Positions 8,377 to 17,727 of a stretch of DNA of 64,000 nt are shown here, in pieces. The first letter of the stretch is position 1, and the number at the start of each line of letters is the position of its first letter. Location of the stretch: positions 90,501 through 154,500 of the forward strand of contig NZ_NGFO01000012.1 of the NCBI RefSeq assembly GCF_002149015.1. Direction: 5' to 3'. The notes below the pieces were generated by a model that was given only the letters and a program-made list of their open reading frames with translations, had not been told where the DNA came from and did not search any database. Source of the stretch: Gordonia lacunae. GTDB taxonomy: Bacteria > Actinomycetota > Actinomycetes > Mycobacteriales > Mycobacteriaceae. The translations under genes were made by a program, and so were the position numbers.

Positions 8377-8841
8377 TCAGACAGCACCGGCGAAACCGTG
8401 CTGCCGCCACGCCTCGTAGACGACGATGCTCGCGGCGTTGGCGAGGTTGTGGGAACGACGGCCGGCGAGCATGGGGATGCGCACCCGGTCGGTCACCTCG
8501 GGTTCGTCGAGGACCTCCGCCGGCAACCCGGTCGGTTCCGGGCCGAACAGCAGCACGTCACCCGGCTGATAGTCGACGTCGGTGTGATACCGCTCGGCGT
8601 GGGCGGTGAAGGCGAAGACCCGCTCGGGCTTCAGCGTCGTCCAGGCGGTCACCAGGTTGGGATGCACCGTGACGTTGGCCATCTCGTGATAGTCGAGTCC
8701 CGCCCGTTTCACCTGCGCGTCGGACATCGAGAAACCGAGCGGTTCGATGAGGTGGAGTTCGCACCCGGTGTTGGCGGCCAGCCGGATCGCATTGCCCGTG
8801 TTGGGCGGGATGCACGGCTGGTAGAACATGATTCGGAACAT
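8377..8841 (-). CDS. trmL: tRNA (cytidine/uridine-34-2'-O)-methyltransferase TrmL
   Basis: A 154-aa SPOUT methyltransferase for the wobble base of tRNA-Leu. Motif 1 is QPCIPPNTGNAIRLAANTG, followed by LHLIEPLGF. The knot region is LLFGPEPTGLP followed by RIPML-GRRSHNLANAASIVVYEAWRQ. ATG 8841 gives MFRIMFYQPCIPPNTGN, in line with the family N-terminus; a second ATG lies at 8829. The length is typical of TrmL (about 155 aa). Confidence 0.93.
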   Translation of the reverse strand: MFRIMFYQPCIPPNTGNAIRLAANTGCELHLIEPLGFSMSDAQVKRAGLDYHEMANVTVHPNLVTAWTTLKPERVFAFTAHAERYHTDVDYQPGDVLLFGPEPTGLPAEVLDEPEVTDRVRIPMLAGRRSHNLANAASIVVYEAWRQHGFAGAV

Positions 8842-8896
8842 GATGGTGTCAGCGTAGTCGGTGCCGTGCGGCGCGGATCTCACTCGACCCCGTCCC

Positions 8897-9835
8897 TCAC
8901 ACCGCCAACGCGGTGTTGGCCCCGCACAGCACGAGGCACAGCGTCGAATCGGGTTGCGGCCGAACGAGTCCCGAGACCACACCGGCGACCGCGGTGGCGG
9001 TGCCGTGTTCGACCAGGATGCGATGGGAGTCCCAGAGCATCCGCCGCGCCGCGATGATCTGGTCGTCGGTCACCAGGACGCTGCCCACGGCCGGGTTCCC
9101 GGCGACGGCGTTCCAGCACAGGTCGCCGACCCGGGTCGCGCCGAGGGAGTCGGCGGCGACGCTCTCCAGCTCGACGGGCACGGGAGTGCCCGCCGCCAGC
9201 GCCTGATGCAGACACGACGCACCCAGCGGTTCGACGCCGACGATGCGATCGCCCGGACGCAGCGTCGCGGTGAGGCCGGCCAGTAGTCCGCCACCGCCGA
9301 CACAGACGACCGTCGTGAGCGGGCCGGGCACGTCGTCGATGTTCTCGAGGCCGATCGTGCCGGCACCGGCGACCACATCGGGGAGATCATAGGCGTGCAG
9401 CGCGAGCGCGCCGGTCCGCTCCGCGAGTTCCTCGGCCGCGTCGGCTGCCTCGGAGTAACGCCGTCCGATGAGGTGGATTCGCGCACCCGCGGCGCGCAGC
9501 GCGTCGATCTTGACCGGCGGTGCCGTCTCGGGGATCACCACGGTGACCGGGACTCCGACGATCCGCGCCGCGACCGTCGCGCCGATCGCCGCATTGCCGC
9601 TGGAGGCGACGAGGACACCGGCGTCGGTCAGGATCCCCTGTTCGCGCGCGTGCAGGGTCGCCCACAGACTGCCCCGCGGCTTGAAGCACCCGCCGAGCTG
9701 GGTGTACTCGAGTTTGAGGACCACCTCGACCGGACCGTCGACGGTGTCGATGGCCGTGCGCAGCGTCGGCGTGCGACGCAGATGCGGAGTGATCGCCGCG
9801 CGGGCGAGATCGACGTCGACAGGCACCACGGTCAC
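8897..9835 (-). CDS. PLP-dependent threonine/serine dehydratase-like enzyme
   Basis: A fold-type II PLP enzyme of about 312 aa. The PLP lysine lies in GGCFKPRGS (about residue 52), followed by VASSGNAAIG, the Asn that contacts PLP. A Gly-rich phosphate loop VGGGGLLAG lies near residue 170. No C-terminal ACT regulatory domain is present, so it is probably a catabolic-type threonine/serine ammonia-lyase or a serine/threonine racemase-like enzyme. Start choice is uncertain: only GTG codons are available (9838, 9835, 9829) and none has a strong Shine-Dalgarno. It diverges from folD. Confidence 0.82.
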   Translation of the reverse strand: MTVVPVDVDLARAAITPHLRRTPTLRTAIDTVDGPVEVVLKLEYTQLGGCFKPRGSLWATLHAREQGILTDAGVLVASSGNAAIGATVAARIVGVPVTVVIPETAPPVKIDALRAAGARIHLIGRRYSEAADAAEELAERTGALALHAYDLPDVVAGAGTIGLENIDDVPGPLTTVVCVGGGGLLAGLTATLRPGDRIVGVEPLGASCLHQALAAGTPVPVELESVAADSLGATRVGDLCWNAVAGNPAVGSVLVTDDQIIAARRMLWDSHRILVEHGTATAVAGVVSGLVRPQPDSTLCLVLCGANTALAV

Positions 9836-9913
9836 CACCCCGACACTAGTGGTGCATGACCGGTCCGTCCGTCGATGACGGAATACGCGGGGACGAGTGG
9901 AAGAATGTCGGGC

Positions 9914-10789
9914 GTGACCGCGATACGACTCGATGGGAAGACCACGCGCGACGAGATCTTCGCTGATCTGGCCGAGCGGGTGGAGAAGCTCCGGCTGGCG
10001 GGTGTCACCCCCGGTCTCGGGACCGTCCTGGTGGGCGATGACCCGGGCTCGCACTCCTATGTGAAGGGCAAGCACGCCGACTGTGCCCGCATCGGGGTCG
10101 CCTCGATCCGCAAGGATCTCCCGGCCGATGCCACCACCGAACAGCTCAACTCCGCGATCGACGAGCTCAACGCGGATCCGGCCTGCACCGGCTACATCGT
10201 GCAGTTGCCGTTGCCCCGGCACCTCGACGAGAACGCCGCCCTGGAGCGGATCGATCCGCTCAAGGATGCCGACGGGCTCCACCCGATCAACCTCGGGCGG
10301 TTGGTGCTGGGCAAGGAGTCGACCCTGCCGTGCACCCCGCGCGGTGTCATCCACCTGCTGCGCCGCTACGACGTCCCGCTGGCCGGTGCCCGGGTCACCG
10401 TCGTCGGGCGCGGGGTCACCATCGGCAGGCCCATCGGTCTGCTCCTGACCCGCCGCAGCGAGAACGCGACGGTCACCCTGTGCCACACCGGCACCACGGA
10501 TCTCGCCGCCGAGATCGAACGCGCGGACATCGTGATCGCCGCCGCGGGGGTGCCGCACCTCATCACCGCGGACATGGTCAAGCCGGGAGCCGCGGTGGTC
10601 GACGTGGGCGTCAGCCGCACCGACGAGGGCCGTCTCGTCGGCGATGTCCATCCCGACGTCTGGGAGGTCGCCGGCCACGTGTCACCGAATCCCGGTGGCG
10701 TGGGACCGCTGACGCGTGCGTTCCTGCTCGTCAACGTGGTCGAACGCGCGGAGCAGACGCTTGCCGGCGGAGGTGGCGGCGACGCGTGA
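9914..10789 (+). CDS. folD: Methylenetetrahydrofolate dehydrogenase/cyclohydrolase FolD
   Basis: A bifunctional one-carbon enzyme of 291 aa. It shows [14 protein letters not shown] with the catalytic Lys of the YxxxK motif, [11 protein letters not shown], the [11 protein letters not shown] segment, [15 protein letters not shown] in the NADP-binding domain, and the C-terminal signature [22 protein letters not shown] 9914 gives VTAIRLDGK, the usual actinobacterial start. An in-frame ATG at 9905 is possible but sits almost on GGAAG. It overlaps the following DUF3017 gene by four bases (GTGA). Confidence 0.96.
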   Translation: MTAIRLDGKTTRDEIFADLAERVEKLRLAGVTPGLGTVLVGDDPGSHSYVKGKHADCARIGVASIRKDLPADATTEQLNSAIDELNADPACTGYIVQLPLPRHLDENAALERIDPLKDADGLHPINLGRLVLGKESTLPCTPRGVIHLLRRYDVPLAGARVTVVGRGVTIGRPIGLLLTRRSENATVTLCHTGTTDLAAEIERADIVIAAAGVPHLITADMVKPGAAVVDVGVSRTDEGRLVGDVHPDVWEVAGHVSPNPGGVGPLTRAFLLVNVVERAEQTLAGGGGGDA

Positions 10790-11163
10790 CCCGAGACGAG
10801 CACCAGAGTGAGTCCGCTCACTCCGAGCCGCGCGGCGACGAGCACTCCCGCCCAGGGGGCCGGACCCACGGTCCCACCGACGGCACCCGTCTGCGGGCGG
10901 TGCTCGTCCAGCTCCCATATCTGCTGGTGATGCTGGGTGTCCTGGCCGCGGCGCTCCTGGTGATGTTCGACCGCTGGCGGCGCGGATCGTTCGTCTTCGG
11001 GGCCGCGTTGCTCGTCGGCGCCGTGCTCCGTGCCTTCATCCCGTCGTCCCAAGCCGGTTTACTGCAGGTCAGGGGCAAGTCGTTCGACGTCACGGTGATG
11101 GCCACCGTCGGTGGCGTGATGCTGTGGCTGGCGGCGTCGATCGACTCTTTGGGCACGGATTGA
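10786..11163 (+). CDS. DUF3017 membrane protein
   Basis: A 125-aa protein with a charged hydrophilic N-terminus of about 40 residues and three hydrophobic segments ([54 protein letters not shown]). A DUF3017 protein regularly follows folD in Mycobacteriales (Rv3355c type). GTG 10786 overlaps the folD stop, so translational coupling is likely. Its role is unknown. Confidence 0.85.
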   Translation: MTRDEHQSESAHSEPRGDEHSRPGGRTHGPTDGTRLRAVLVQLPYLLVMLGVLAAALLVMFDRWRRGSFVFGAALLVGAVLRAFIPSSQAGLLQVRGKSFDVTVMATVGGVMLWLAASIDSLGTD

Positions 11164-11170
11164 TTACAAT
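11141..11170 (+). promoter_or_regulatory. Candidate promoter for the Hsp70-like gene
   Basis: TCGACT (11141-11146), an 18-bp spacer and TACAAT (11165-11170) resemble a housekeeping sigma promoter. The -10 is good and the -35 moderate. It would leave a leader of about 110 nt before GTG 11289. Confidence 0.4.
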
Positions 11171-11288
11171 AGAGACCTGAGCGTGACCTGACGGCCAGTC
11201 GTCCGCTCGACCAGGCACTTTCCGTTGCCCTGCCGTAGACGCACCGACCGCTGGAGTTTGTATCACTGCATCACCAACCGACGACACC

Positions 11289-12896
11289 GTGAGTGAAGTG
11301 ACGTCCCTGGGCGTGTCAGCAGGTGCTGGCATGATCCACTACGTCCTCCTGACGCGTGACGATCTCGGTCGCAGTGTGGTCGATTCGCGTGTCATCGACG
11401 TCGACCCGACCGACGGTCTCGATTCCGCCGGTCGCGTGAATGCCGGCATCGACGTGATGCTGACCGCCGCCCGCGAAGCCGGGACGAGGGTCGGGCCCAT
11501 CGGGGTCGCCGCCCGCACGGGCAGTCAGCGTCGGCAACTGCGCTCGAGGGGTAGCGGCCCCCGACGCCAGGTCCGCCTCGCCGGCGAGGACGAGGCCGTT
11601 CTCGCCTACCTCGCCGACACCGGCGAGGTCGACCGCTTCACCGCCGCGGTCGTCGTCGACTGCGGTGACACCGGCATGTCGCTCTACACCGTCGACCCCC
11701 GCGAGGGTCGGATCGGCACTCCCGAGCACTCGACGGTTCTCAGCGGCCGTCGACTCGACCGGTCCATCGTCGACCAGCTGACCGCCGACAACCCGGCCCT
11801 CGGCGAAGCCGGCCGCACCCGCGCCGATCGCAGCGAACTGCGCAGCGCCTGCCGGACCGCGAAAGAAGAGATCGCCTACGGCGGTTCCTCCGCCGCAGAG
11901 TCCGTGGTCGCCGTCTCGGCGAACGCGGGACGCGTGTCGCTGTCCGCCGCTCACGTCGAGCAGGCGATCGAGCCGATGATCCGGGACGCCCGGGAGGTGT
12001 TCGACCGGTACGTCGCGGCCGCAAGGTCCCGCGGCGTGCGTCCGGACGCGGTGGTCTTCATCGGTGGACTCGCCAACCTCCCCGCGGTGCGCGCCATCGC
12101 CTCGGAGCACGATCTGGAGGTCGTCAATCCGGCGGCTCCGGAGTTGGTCGTGGCCACCGGCGCGGCCCTGCTCGCCGCCCAGAGTTACTCGGGCGCAGCA
12201 CGTCTCGCGTTCATCGGCGGCAAACCGCAACGCGAATGGCTCTCCGCGACGCCGATCGCGGTCGCCGGCGCCGTCATCGCCGCCACACTGATGACGATCT
12301 ACGCGGTGAGCTCGTCGTTCGCCGATCGTCCGGCCGTCGATCCGCAGCCGTCGGTGAGCAGCGTCCCCCCGGCCGCGGCAACCAGTGACAGCGAGCCGCC
12401 GGTCGCCCCGCGGCCCACCTCTCAGCCCATCACCCGGATCCCGGCCGAACCCGTCGAGCCGACCGTCGTGCCCCCCGTTCCGACACAGCAGCCCGTGCCG
12501 CAGACCGGCTGGAACGACCCGCCGGCGTGGGCGACCACGGAGTTGCCGCCGACGCGACCGTCGACGAGCACCAGTACCCGCACGTTGTCGCCGTTCCCCT
12601 GGCCGGACCTGCCGTTCCCGCCCGGTTCGACGCCGACGATCCCGCCGGACCTGCTGCCGCCGGGTTTCCGTCCGCCGAGCGCCGCGCCCACGCCGCCACC
12701 ACCGACGTACTCGACGTCGACGCCGGAGTCCTCGCGCGGTGGTTCGGCGCGGCCGAGCAGTACGCGCGCCCAGGGGTCGACCCAGGCGCCGTCGGTGTCC
12801 GGACAGCCCGCTGAGCGGGCAGGGGAGTCGGCGCCGCAGATCCCGCCGTCGTCCCAGCCCAGCAGCCCGGTGCCCACGGTTCCCGCGCCCCGCTGA
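11289..12896 (+). CDS. Hsp70/actin-like ATPase-fold membrane protein with Pro-rich C-terminal tail
   Basis: A 535-aa protein. The N-terminal ~310 residues resemble a diverged Hsp70/actin ATPase domain: LGVSAGAG near the start, VVVDCGDTGMSLYTVD (phosphate-2-like), and VVFIGGLANLPAVRAI plus VATGAALLAAQ near the end. There is no DnaK substrate-binding domain. One transmembrane helix follows (about 322-342, AVAGAVIAATLMTIYAVSS), then about 190 residues rich in Pro, Ser and Thr, probably extracytoplasmic and disordered. Proteins of this layout occur in Mycobacteriales, but I know no assigned function. The GTG start lacks a clear Shine-Dalgarno. Whether it binds ATP needs structure comparison. Confidence 0.75.
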   Translation: MSEVTSLGVSAGAGMIHYVLLTRDDLGRSVVDSRVIDVDPTDGLDSAGRVNAGIDVMLTAAREAGTRVGPIGVAARTGSQRRQLRSRGSGPRRQVRLAGEDEAVLAYLADTGEVDRFTAAVVVDCGDTGMSLYTVDPREGRIGTPEHSTVLSGRRLDRSIVDQLTADNPALGEAGRTRADRSELRSACRTAKEEIAYGGSSAAESVVAVSANAGRVSLSAAHVEQAIEPMIRDAREVFDRYVAAARSRGVRPDAVVFIGGLANLPAVRAIASEHDLEVVNPAAPELVVATGAALLAAQSYSGAARLAFIGGKPQREWLSATPIAVAGAVIAATLMTIYAVSSSFADRPAVDPQPSVSSVPPAAATSDSEPPVAPRPTSQPITRIPAEPVEPTVVPPVPTQQPVPQTGWNDPPAWATTELPPTRPSTSTSTRTLSPFPWPDLPFPPGSTPTIPPDLLPPGFRPPSAAPTPPPPTYSTSTPESSRGGSARPSSTRAQGSTQAPSVSGQPAERAGESAPQIPPSSQPSSPVPTVPAPR

Positions 12897-12946
12897 CCCG
12901 ACGCCGCCGAGACGACGCTGTGTGAGGGCCGGATCGGGGCGTGCGG

Positions 12947-14101
12947 TCAGGCGTCGCGTCGCGCGAGTTCGACCGTGCGCTTGAGCAGGTCGCTGATCGC
13001 ATCGAATTCGGTCAGGAATCCGTCGTGACCGGTCTCGGAGTGGACGACTTGGAGACCGCCGACGCAGTTGCCCAATTCCTCGGCGAGTTCGACCTGGAGC
13101 CGGATCGGGTAGAGGCGGTCGGAGTCGATTCCCCCGACGATCACCGGAACGGTGCACTCGTTGAGCGCCTTGGCGACTCCACCGCGACCGCGGCCGACAT
13201 CGTGATGGTTGAGGACCTCGGTGAGGACGACGTAGCTCGCCGGGTCGAAGCGCGACATGAGCTTCGACGCCTGATGGTCGAGGTAGCTCTGCACGGCGTA
13301 GCGCCCGCCGGTCAGGGGATTCTCGTCGCCCTGGGCGTCGTTGGCGAACCGGCTGTCGAGCTCGGGCTCGCTGCGGTACATGAGGTGGGCGATTCGACGC
13401 GCGATTCCCATGCCCTGCAACGGGCTTCGTCCCGTGCCGTGATAGTCGCCGCCGTACCAGTCCGGGTCGGCCTTGATCGCGGCGATCTGAGCGGATTGGA
13501 TACCGATCTGGTCCGCGGTCGCGCGGGCGCCGACGGCGAGGACGAGCGCGCTACGCACGCGGTCGGGGTACTCGATGACCCACTCGAGGGCGCGAGCGCC
13601 ACCCATCGAGCCGCCGAGAACCGCACCGACACTGGTGATGCCGAGGCGATCGAGCAATGCCACCTCGGCCCGGACCTGGTCGAGGACGGTGATCTGCGGG
13701 AAGCGTGAGCCCCACGGACGGCCGTCGGGGGCGATGGATCCCGGGCCGGTGGACCCTTTGCAGCCCCCGAGGACGTTGGCGGAGATCACGCACCACTCAT
13801 CCGTGTCGATGGCCTGCCCGGGCCCGATCAACCCGTCCCACCATCCGGCCGAGTCGTGATCGGCGTCGGCGGGACCGGTGACGTGCGAGTCGCCGGTCAG
13901 CGCGTGGAGAGTGAGGATGACGTTGTCGCGGGACGGCGACAACGTCCCCCAGCGCTGGAACGCCAGGGTGACGTCGTCGATCCGTGCTCCGCTGTCGAGA
14001 GGCAGCGATCCGATGGGGATGCCGACGAGTTCCCCGTCCGGGAGGGACTCCCAGTCGGGCTGATCAGACGCTGTCGCGTTCAGGTCGATACTCACCGACA
14101 A
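12947..14101 (-). CDS. metX: Homoserine O-acetyltransferase MetX
   Basis: A 384-aa alpha/beta-hydrolase-fold enzyme that acetylates homoserine in methionine synthesis. Seen are [40 protein letters not shown], the nucleophile elbow GGSMGG (about 150), and the Asp and His regions GIDSDRLYP and SETGHDGF. The start is TTG 14101 with GAGG 5 nt upstream; GTG 14095 two codons on is an alternative. It follows metY by 16 bp on the same strand, so the two form one operon under the SAM-IV riboswitch. Confidence 0.95.
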   Translation of the reverse strand: MSVSIDLNATASDQPDWESLPDGELVGIPIGSLPLDSGARIDDVTLAFQRWGTLSPSRDNVILTLHALTGDSHVTGPADADHDSAGWWDGLIGPGQAIDTDEWCVISANVLGGCKGSTGPGSIAPDGRPWGSRFPQITVLDQVRAEVALLDRLGITSVGAVLGGSMGGARALEWVIEYPDRVRSALVLAVGARATADQIGIQSAQIAAIKADPDWYGGDYHGTGRSPLQGMGIARRIAHLMYRSEPELDSRFANDAQGDENPLTGGRYAVQSYLDHQASKLMSRFDPASYVVLTEVLNHHDVGRGRGGVAKALNECTVPVIVGGIDSDRLYPIRLQVELAEELGNCVGGLQVVHSETGHDGFLTEFDAISDLLKRTVELARRDA

Positions 14102-14117
14102 AGCTGCCTCACCTGGT

Positions 14118-15455
14118 TCACTTGGCCGCCGCGAATCCCTGTTCGAGGTCGGCCACGATGTCGTCGATTCCCTCGATGCCCACGGCCAGCCGGACCAGCC
14201 CGGGGGTCACGCCGGCGGCGAGTTGCTCCTCGGGGGTCAACTGACTGTGCGTCGTCGAGGCGGGGTGGATCACCAGCGACCGCACGTCGCCGATGTTGGC
14301 GACGTGGCTGTGCAGGCTGAGCGCGTCCACGAACTTCTTGCCGGCGTCCACTCCGCCCACGATCTCGAAGGCGATGATCGCGCCCTGTCCCTTGGGGGCC
14401 AGTTCCTGACCGCGCTTGTACCAGGGCGAGGACTCCAGGCCCGCGTATGCCACCGACTCCACCTGGGCGTGCCCCTCGAGGAAGGCGGCGACCTTCTGCG
14501 CGTTGGCGACATGGCGCTCGATGCGCAGGCTCAGGGTCTCCAGCCCCTGAGCGAGCAGGAACGCGTTGAACGGCGCGATGGCCGCACCGGTGTCACGCAG
14601 CCACTGCACGCGGGCCTTGAGCGCGAACGCGGGCGCCCCCAGGTCGGCGAAGACGGCCCCGTGATAGCTGGGGTCCGGGGTGGTGAAGCCGGGGAACAGG
14701 TCCTTCCCGTCCCGCTGGACACGCCAGTCGAAGGTCCCGCCGTCGACGATGACGCCGCCGATCGCGGTGCCGTGTCCACCGATGTACTTGGTGGCCGAGT
14801 GCACGACGATGTCGGCCCCGTGGGCCAGCGGGTTGATCAGGTACGGCGTCGCGACGGTGTTGTCGATGATCAGCGGTACGCCGTTGCGGTGCGCGACCTC
14901 CGAGATGCCGGGGATGTCCAGGATCTCGTTGTTGGGGTTGGAGATCGACTCACCGAAGAAGGCGCGGGTGTTGTCCTTGACCGCGGCCTGCCACGACGCC
15001 GGATCCTCGGGATCGTCGACGAAGGTCACCTCGACACCCAGCTTGGGCAGCGTGTAGTGGAAGAGGTTGAAGGTGCCGCCGTACAGACGCGGACTCGACA
15101 CCACGTGACCGCCGGTCTCGACGATGTTGAGGATCGCGTAGGTCTCCGCAGCCTGACCCGAGGCCACGAGCAGTGCGGCGACGCCGCCCTCGAGCGCGGC
15201 GATCCGCTGCTCGACCGCATCCTGGGTCGGATTCATGATGCGGGTGTAGATGTTGCCCGGTTCGGCGAGTCCGAAGAGGTTGGCCGCGTGCTGCGTGTCG
15301 TTGAAGACATACGACGTCGTCTGGTAGATCGGCAGCGCACGGGCGTTCGTGACCGCGTCGGCGGCCTGTCCGGCGTGGATCTGCTTGGTCTCGAAGCTCC
15401 AGTTGTCGGCTGGAGTGGTGCCGTCGGCGGGGGTGCCGTCAGGGGCATCAGACAT
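14118..15455 (-). CDS. metY: O-acetylhomoserine sulfhydrylase MetY
   Basis: A 445-aa PLP enzyme of the Cys/Met metabolism family. It converts O-acetylhomoserine plus sulfide to homocysteine (named metC in M. tuberculosis). Seen are [16 protein letters not shown], the phosphate-binding region [23 protein letters not shown], and the PLP lysine in [16 protein letters not shown] (about residue 215). [15 protein letters not shown] near the end is characteristic of MetY. ATG 15455 follows the riboswitch expression platform. It is the first gene of metY-metX. Confidence 0.95.
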   Translation of the reverse strand: MSDAPDGTPADGTTPADNWSFETKQIHAGQAADAVTNARALPIYQTTSYVFNDTQHAANLFGLAEPGNIYTRIMNPTQDAVEQRIAALEGGVAALLVASGQAAETYAILNIVETGGHVVSSPRLYGGTFNLFHYTLPKLGVEVTFVDDPEDPASWQAAVKDNTRAFFGESISNPNNEILDIPGISEVAHRNGVPLIIDNTVATPYLINPLAHGADIVVHSATKYIGGHGTAIGGVIVDGGTFDWRVQRDGKDLFPGFTTPDPSYHGAVFADLGAPAFALKARVQWLRDTGAAIAPFNAFLLAQGLETLSLRIERHVANAQKVAAFLEGHAQVESVAYAGLESSPWYKRGQELAPKGQGAIIAFEIVGGVDAGKKFVDALSLHSHVANIGDVRSLVIHPASTTHSQLTPEEQLAAGVTPGLVRLAVGIEGIDDIVADLEQGFAAAK

Positions 15456-15503
15456 GGCGATTGATCACTTTCTACGGTCGGCAGGGCCAACTCGACCCTG
15501 TTG

Positions 15504-15552
15504 GGGTCCGACCTTCGGACCCGCGCTTGCCGGGGATCGCCAGTGCGATCCC
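15504..15552 (-). promoter_or_regulatory. Expression-platform stem-loops of the SAM-IV riboswitch
   Basis: Two perfect hairpins lie between aptamer and metY: GGGATCGC/GCGATCCC (15533-15540 with 15545-15552, loop 4 nt) and GGGTCCGA/TCGGACCC (15504-15511 with 15515-15522, loop 3 nt). No U-run follows either, so translational control or Rho access is more likely than an intrinsic terminator. This is inference. Confidence 0.55.
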
Positions 15553-15554
15553 GC

Positions 15555-15645
15555 AACCCGGTCATCACCCGGAGCACCCCACCGCGGTTGGAGGGTTGCC
15601 GATCAGCCAGCCGGGGCTTGACGCTGATGCTCATGACCTGGCGAC
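15555..15645 (-). promoter_or_regulatory. SAM-IV riboswitch controlling metY-metX
   Basis: On the minus strand the aptamer begins GGTCATGAGCATCAGCG (from 15638). It runs through TCAAGCCCCGGCTGGCTGA, CGGCAACCCTCC and GCGGTGGGGTGCTCCGGG, and closes with GGGTGATGACC (ending 15560). These are the conserved blocks of the actinobacterial SAM-IV class, and the outer GGTCAT/ATGACC strands pair as P1. It lies 105 nt upstream of metY. S-adenosylmethionine binding should switch the operon off. Confidence 0.92.
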
Positions 15646-15906
15646 AAGGATATAACACGGATGTGAGTGCCAGAGAACCGTCCCGGTCAGGCCGCGCCCA
15701 ACACTGTCCAAGCGCACCGTGTGGGTGGCATGAGCTGTCCTCCGACCGAGTGAAATCGCATGTGGTCAGATGGATAATGCCTGCTCACGGTCATTAGCGA
15801 CCCTCAACGTGCTGTCGGTTTCACCGTCGCGGACCTAGCGTTCGGCTCAGCCCCGGCTGCGTCGGAGGGTTCCGATCGGGTGGTCCGGGTTCGCACAGGA
15901 GCGCCC
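15646..15906. promoter_or_regulatory. Divergent intergenic region with candidate promoters
   Basis: On the minus strand TATCCT (15652-15647) would place a transcription start about 10 nt later, right at the first aptamer base, so it is the likely metY promoter -10. On the plus strand GATAAT (15773-15778), with a poor -35 at 15751, could serve the PE-PPE hydrolase. I see nothing else in the stretch. Confidence 0.4.
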
Positions 15907-17622
15907 ATGGCCGCGATCGCTCATCTCCGGACCCGACGGGCCTCGCCGGCAATCGCCGCCCTCACCGTCGTCACGGTCGGGGCAGCCCTCTGTCTGTCCG
16001 GGATCGCTCCGGCCACGGCCGCGGAGTGCAGCGACACGGGCGCGGTCATCATCGTGGCCGGAACCAATGACCCGGAGAGCGCCCACCTCGTCGGCGTGGA
16101 GCAGCGCTATACCGGTAAGACGCCGGCGGTGGTCGACGGCGACGTGGTCATCGTCGGCGACCCGGGGAGTCCGTATCTCGCCGAACCCAAGGACGTGATC
16201 CACGTCGGCTACCCGACTACGCTGTGGCCCCTCGGTGCGGCCGGATACGACGACAGCACCGGCCAGGGCAGGAGTGCGACGGCATCGGCGATCGCCGGCT
16301 ATCAGCAACGATGCGGCGCCGAGTCCGACATCGTGGTCGTCGGCTACTCGCAGGGTGCCCGTGTCGCGGGTGACGTCCTCGCCGACATCGGCAACGGACG
16401 CATCATCGAGCAGGTCGTCGCGACCGACGAGAACGGCGAGGTCATGCTCGACGAGCAGGGCTATCCGGTTCTGGTCGACATCGTGGCCGGGGCCGTCTCC
16501 GGCGAGCTCTACGCGGACCCGCGGCGCGCGGGCGACCGGACCGGACGCGGCATCGAGCTGTCGTTGATCGGCATCATCCCCGGTCTGACGATGGCCGGAC
16601 CGCGGGGTGGGTCGGTGACCGATGGCGGCTTCGGCGCACTCGAGGGCCGGGTGGTGTCGGTCTGCATCGAGGGCGATCCCATCTGTGATCTGCCGGATCC
16701 GATCCACGATCCGATCGGCGCGATCGACGGCCTGCTCGGCTACTTCACCAAGCACAACCGGTATCCGTTCCAGATGTATCGGGACCCGCGCGCCGCGACG
16801 TGGAACGACGGGCGAGTGGTCCGATGCGATCCGGAGACCGCGATCTGCATGGTCGCCGCGGAGTCCGCATTCGCCGAACTCGTTCAGGGGTGGGTGCGCG
16901 ATGTCGGCCACGCCGGCGACATCGGGGACTTCCTGTCCGGTCGCCCGACGATCAGCCCGCCGTACGGCATCGAACTCGCCGACCTGCAGCCGGTGATCCG
17001 GCTCGTGCAGGATCTGCTGCCCCCGCTGCCGACGCTCGGGTACGGCGCCTACCTGCCGGATCTGTTCGTCGTCGAGGACATCCTGGCGGGCATCCTGACG
17101 CTGTCGCCGTCGCGGTTCGTCGACGGCGCCACCGCCCTGGCCGCGAGCCTGCGCAGCATCGTCCTGCTGCCGGTGAACTTCGTGCGGTACTGGGCGGGCG
17201 CGATCATCGGACCGGTGGCACCGCAGACCGGCACCGTCACCGTCCTCGCGGCCGATACGGCGACCCTGCGGTCGTCCACGTTGACCAGGCTCGCGACCGC
17301 GACCGACGACCCGATCGAACCGGCCCGCGTGGAGCCGACGACCGTCGTCGGCGCCTCGGTGCCGCCGCCGGCGACCCCGGCCCCGGTGGACGACCCACCC
17401 GCCGACGCTGCCGGTGCGCCCACCGGCGCGGACGACGCGAGCGGTACCGAGGCGCCCGACGAGAACCCCGCCCCGGCGCCCGTCCGCGACGAGGTCCCGG
17501 CCGCCACCGATCCGTCGGCGGGCGAGCTGTCCGGAGACGAGTCGATCGGAGAAGCGCCGGTGGGGGACGAGCCGGCGGGGGACGAACCCGAGTCCTCCGA
17601 CACGGCCCCTGCGGGCGCCTGA
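15907..17622 (+). CDS. Secreted PE-PPE-domain serine hydrolase
   Basis: A 571-aa exported protein. Residues 1-38 form a signal peptide (RTRR, then a hydrophobic stretch ending ATAAEC). The mature part is an alpha/beta hydrolase of the PE-PPE domain type: VIIVAGTNDPESAHLVGVEQRY, YPTTLWPL, and the nucleophile elbow VVGYSQGARVAG (Ser about 148). GDPICD and KHNRYPFQMY lie in the expected Asp and His regions. About 110 C-terminal residues are a Pro/Ala/Glu/Asp-rich disordered tail. There is no PE or PPE N-terminal domain. Such hydrolases act on esters or envelope lipids; the substrate here is unknown. ATG 15907 has AGGAG 6 nt upstream, so it is preferred over GTG 15880. Confidence 0.87.
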   Translation: MAAIAHLRTRRASPAIAALTVVTVGAALCLSGIAPATAAECSDTGAVIIVAGTNDPESAHLVGVEQRYTGKTPAVVDGDVVIVGDPGSPYLAEPKDVIHVGYPTTLWPLGAAGYDDSTGQGRSATASAIAGYQQRCGAESDIVVVGYSQGARVAGDVLADIGNGRIIEQVVATDENGEVMLDEQGYPVLVDIVAGAVSGELYADPRRAGDRTGRGIELSLIGIIPGLTMAGPRGGSVTDGGFGALEGRVVSVCIEGDPICDLPDPIHDPIGAIDGLLGYFTKHNRYPFQMYRDPRAATWNDGRVVRCDPETAICMVAAESAFAELVQGWVRDVGHAGDIGDFLSGRPTISPPYGIELADLQPVIRLVQDLLPPLPTLGYGAYLPDLFVVEDILAGILTLSPSRFVDGATALAASLRSIVLLPVNFVRYWAGAIIGPVAPQTGTVTVLAADTATLRSSTLTRLATATDDPIEPARVEPTTVVGASVPPPATPAPVDDPPADAAGAPTGADDASGTEAPDENPAPAPVRDEVPAATDPSAGELSGDESIGEAPVGDEPAGDEPESSDTAPAGA

Positions 17623-17727
17623 CCGAGGAGGGTCGGCCGGCGTGGCGACAGGGCGGACACGGCGCGTGTGAATGAACTCACCACCTTGTGAGGAATCAGG
17701 TCCTCCCGGCCAGGGTTGGCATGAACC

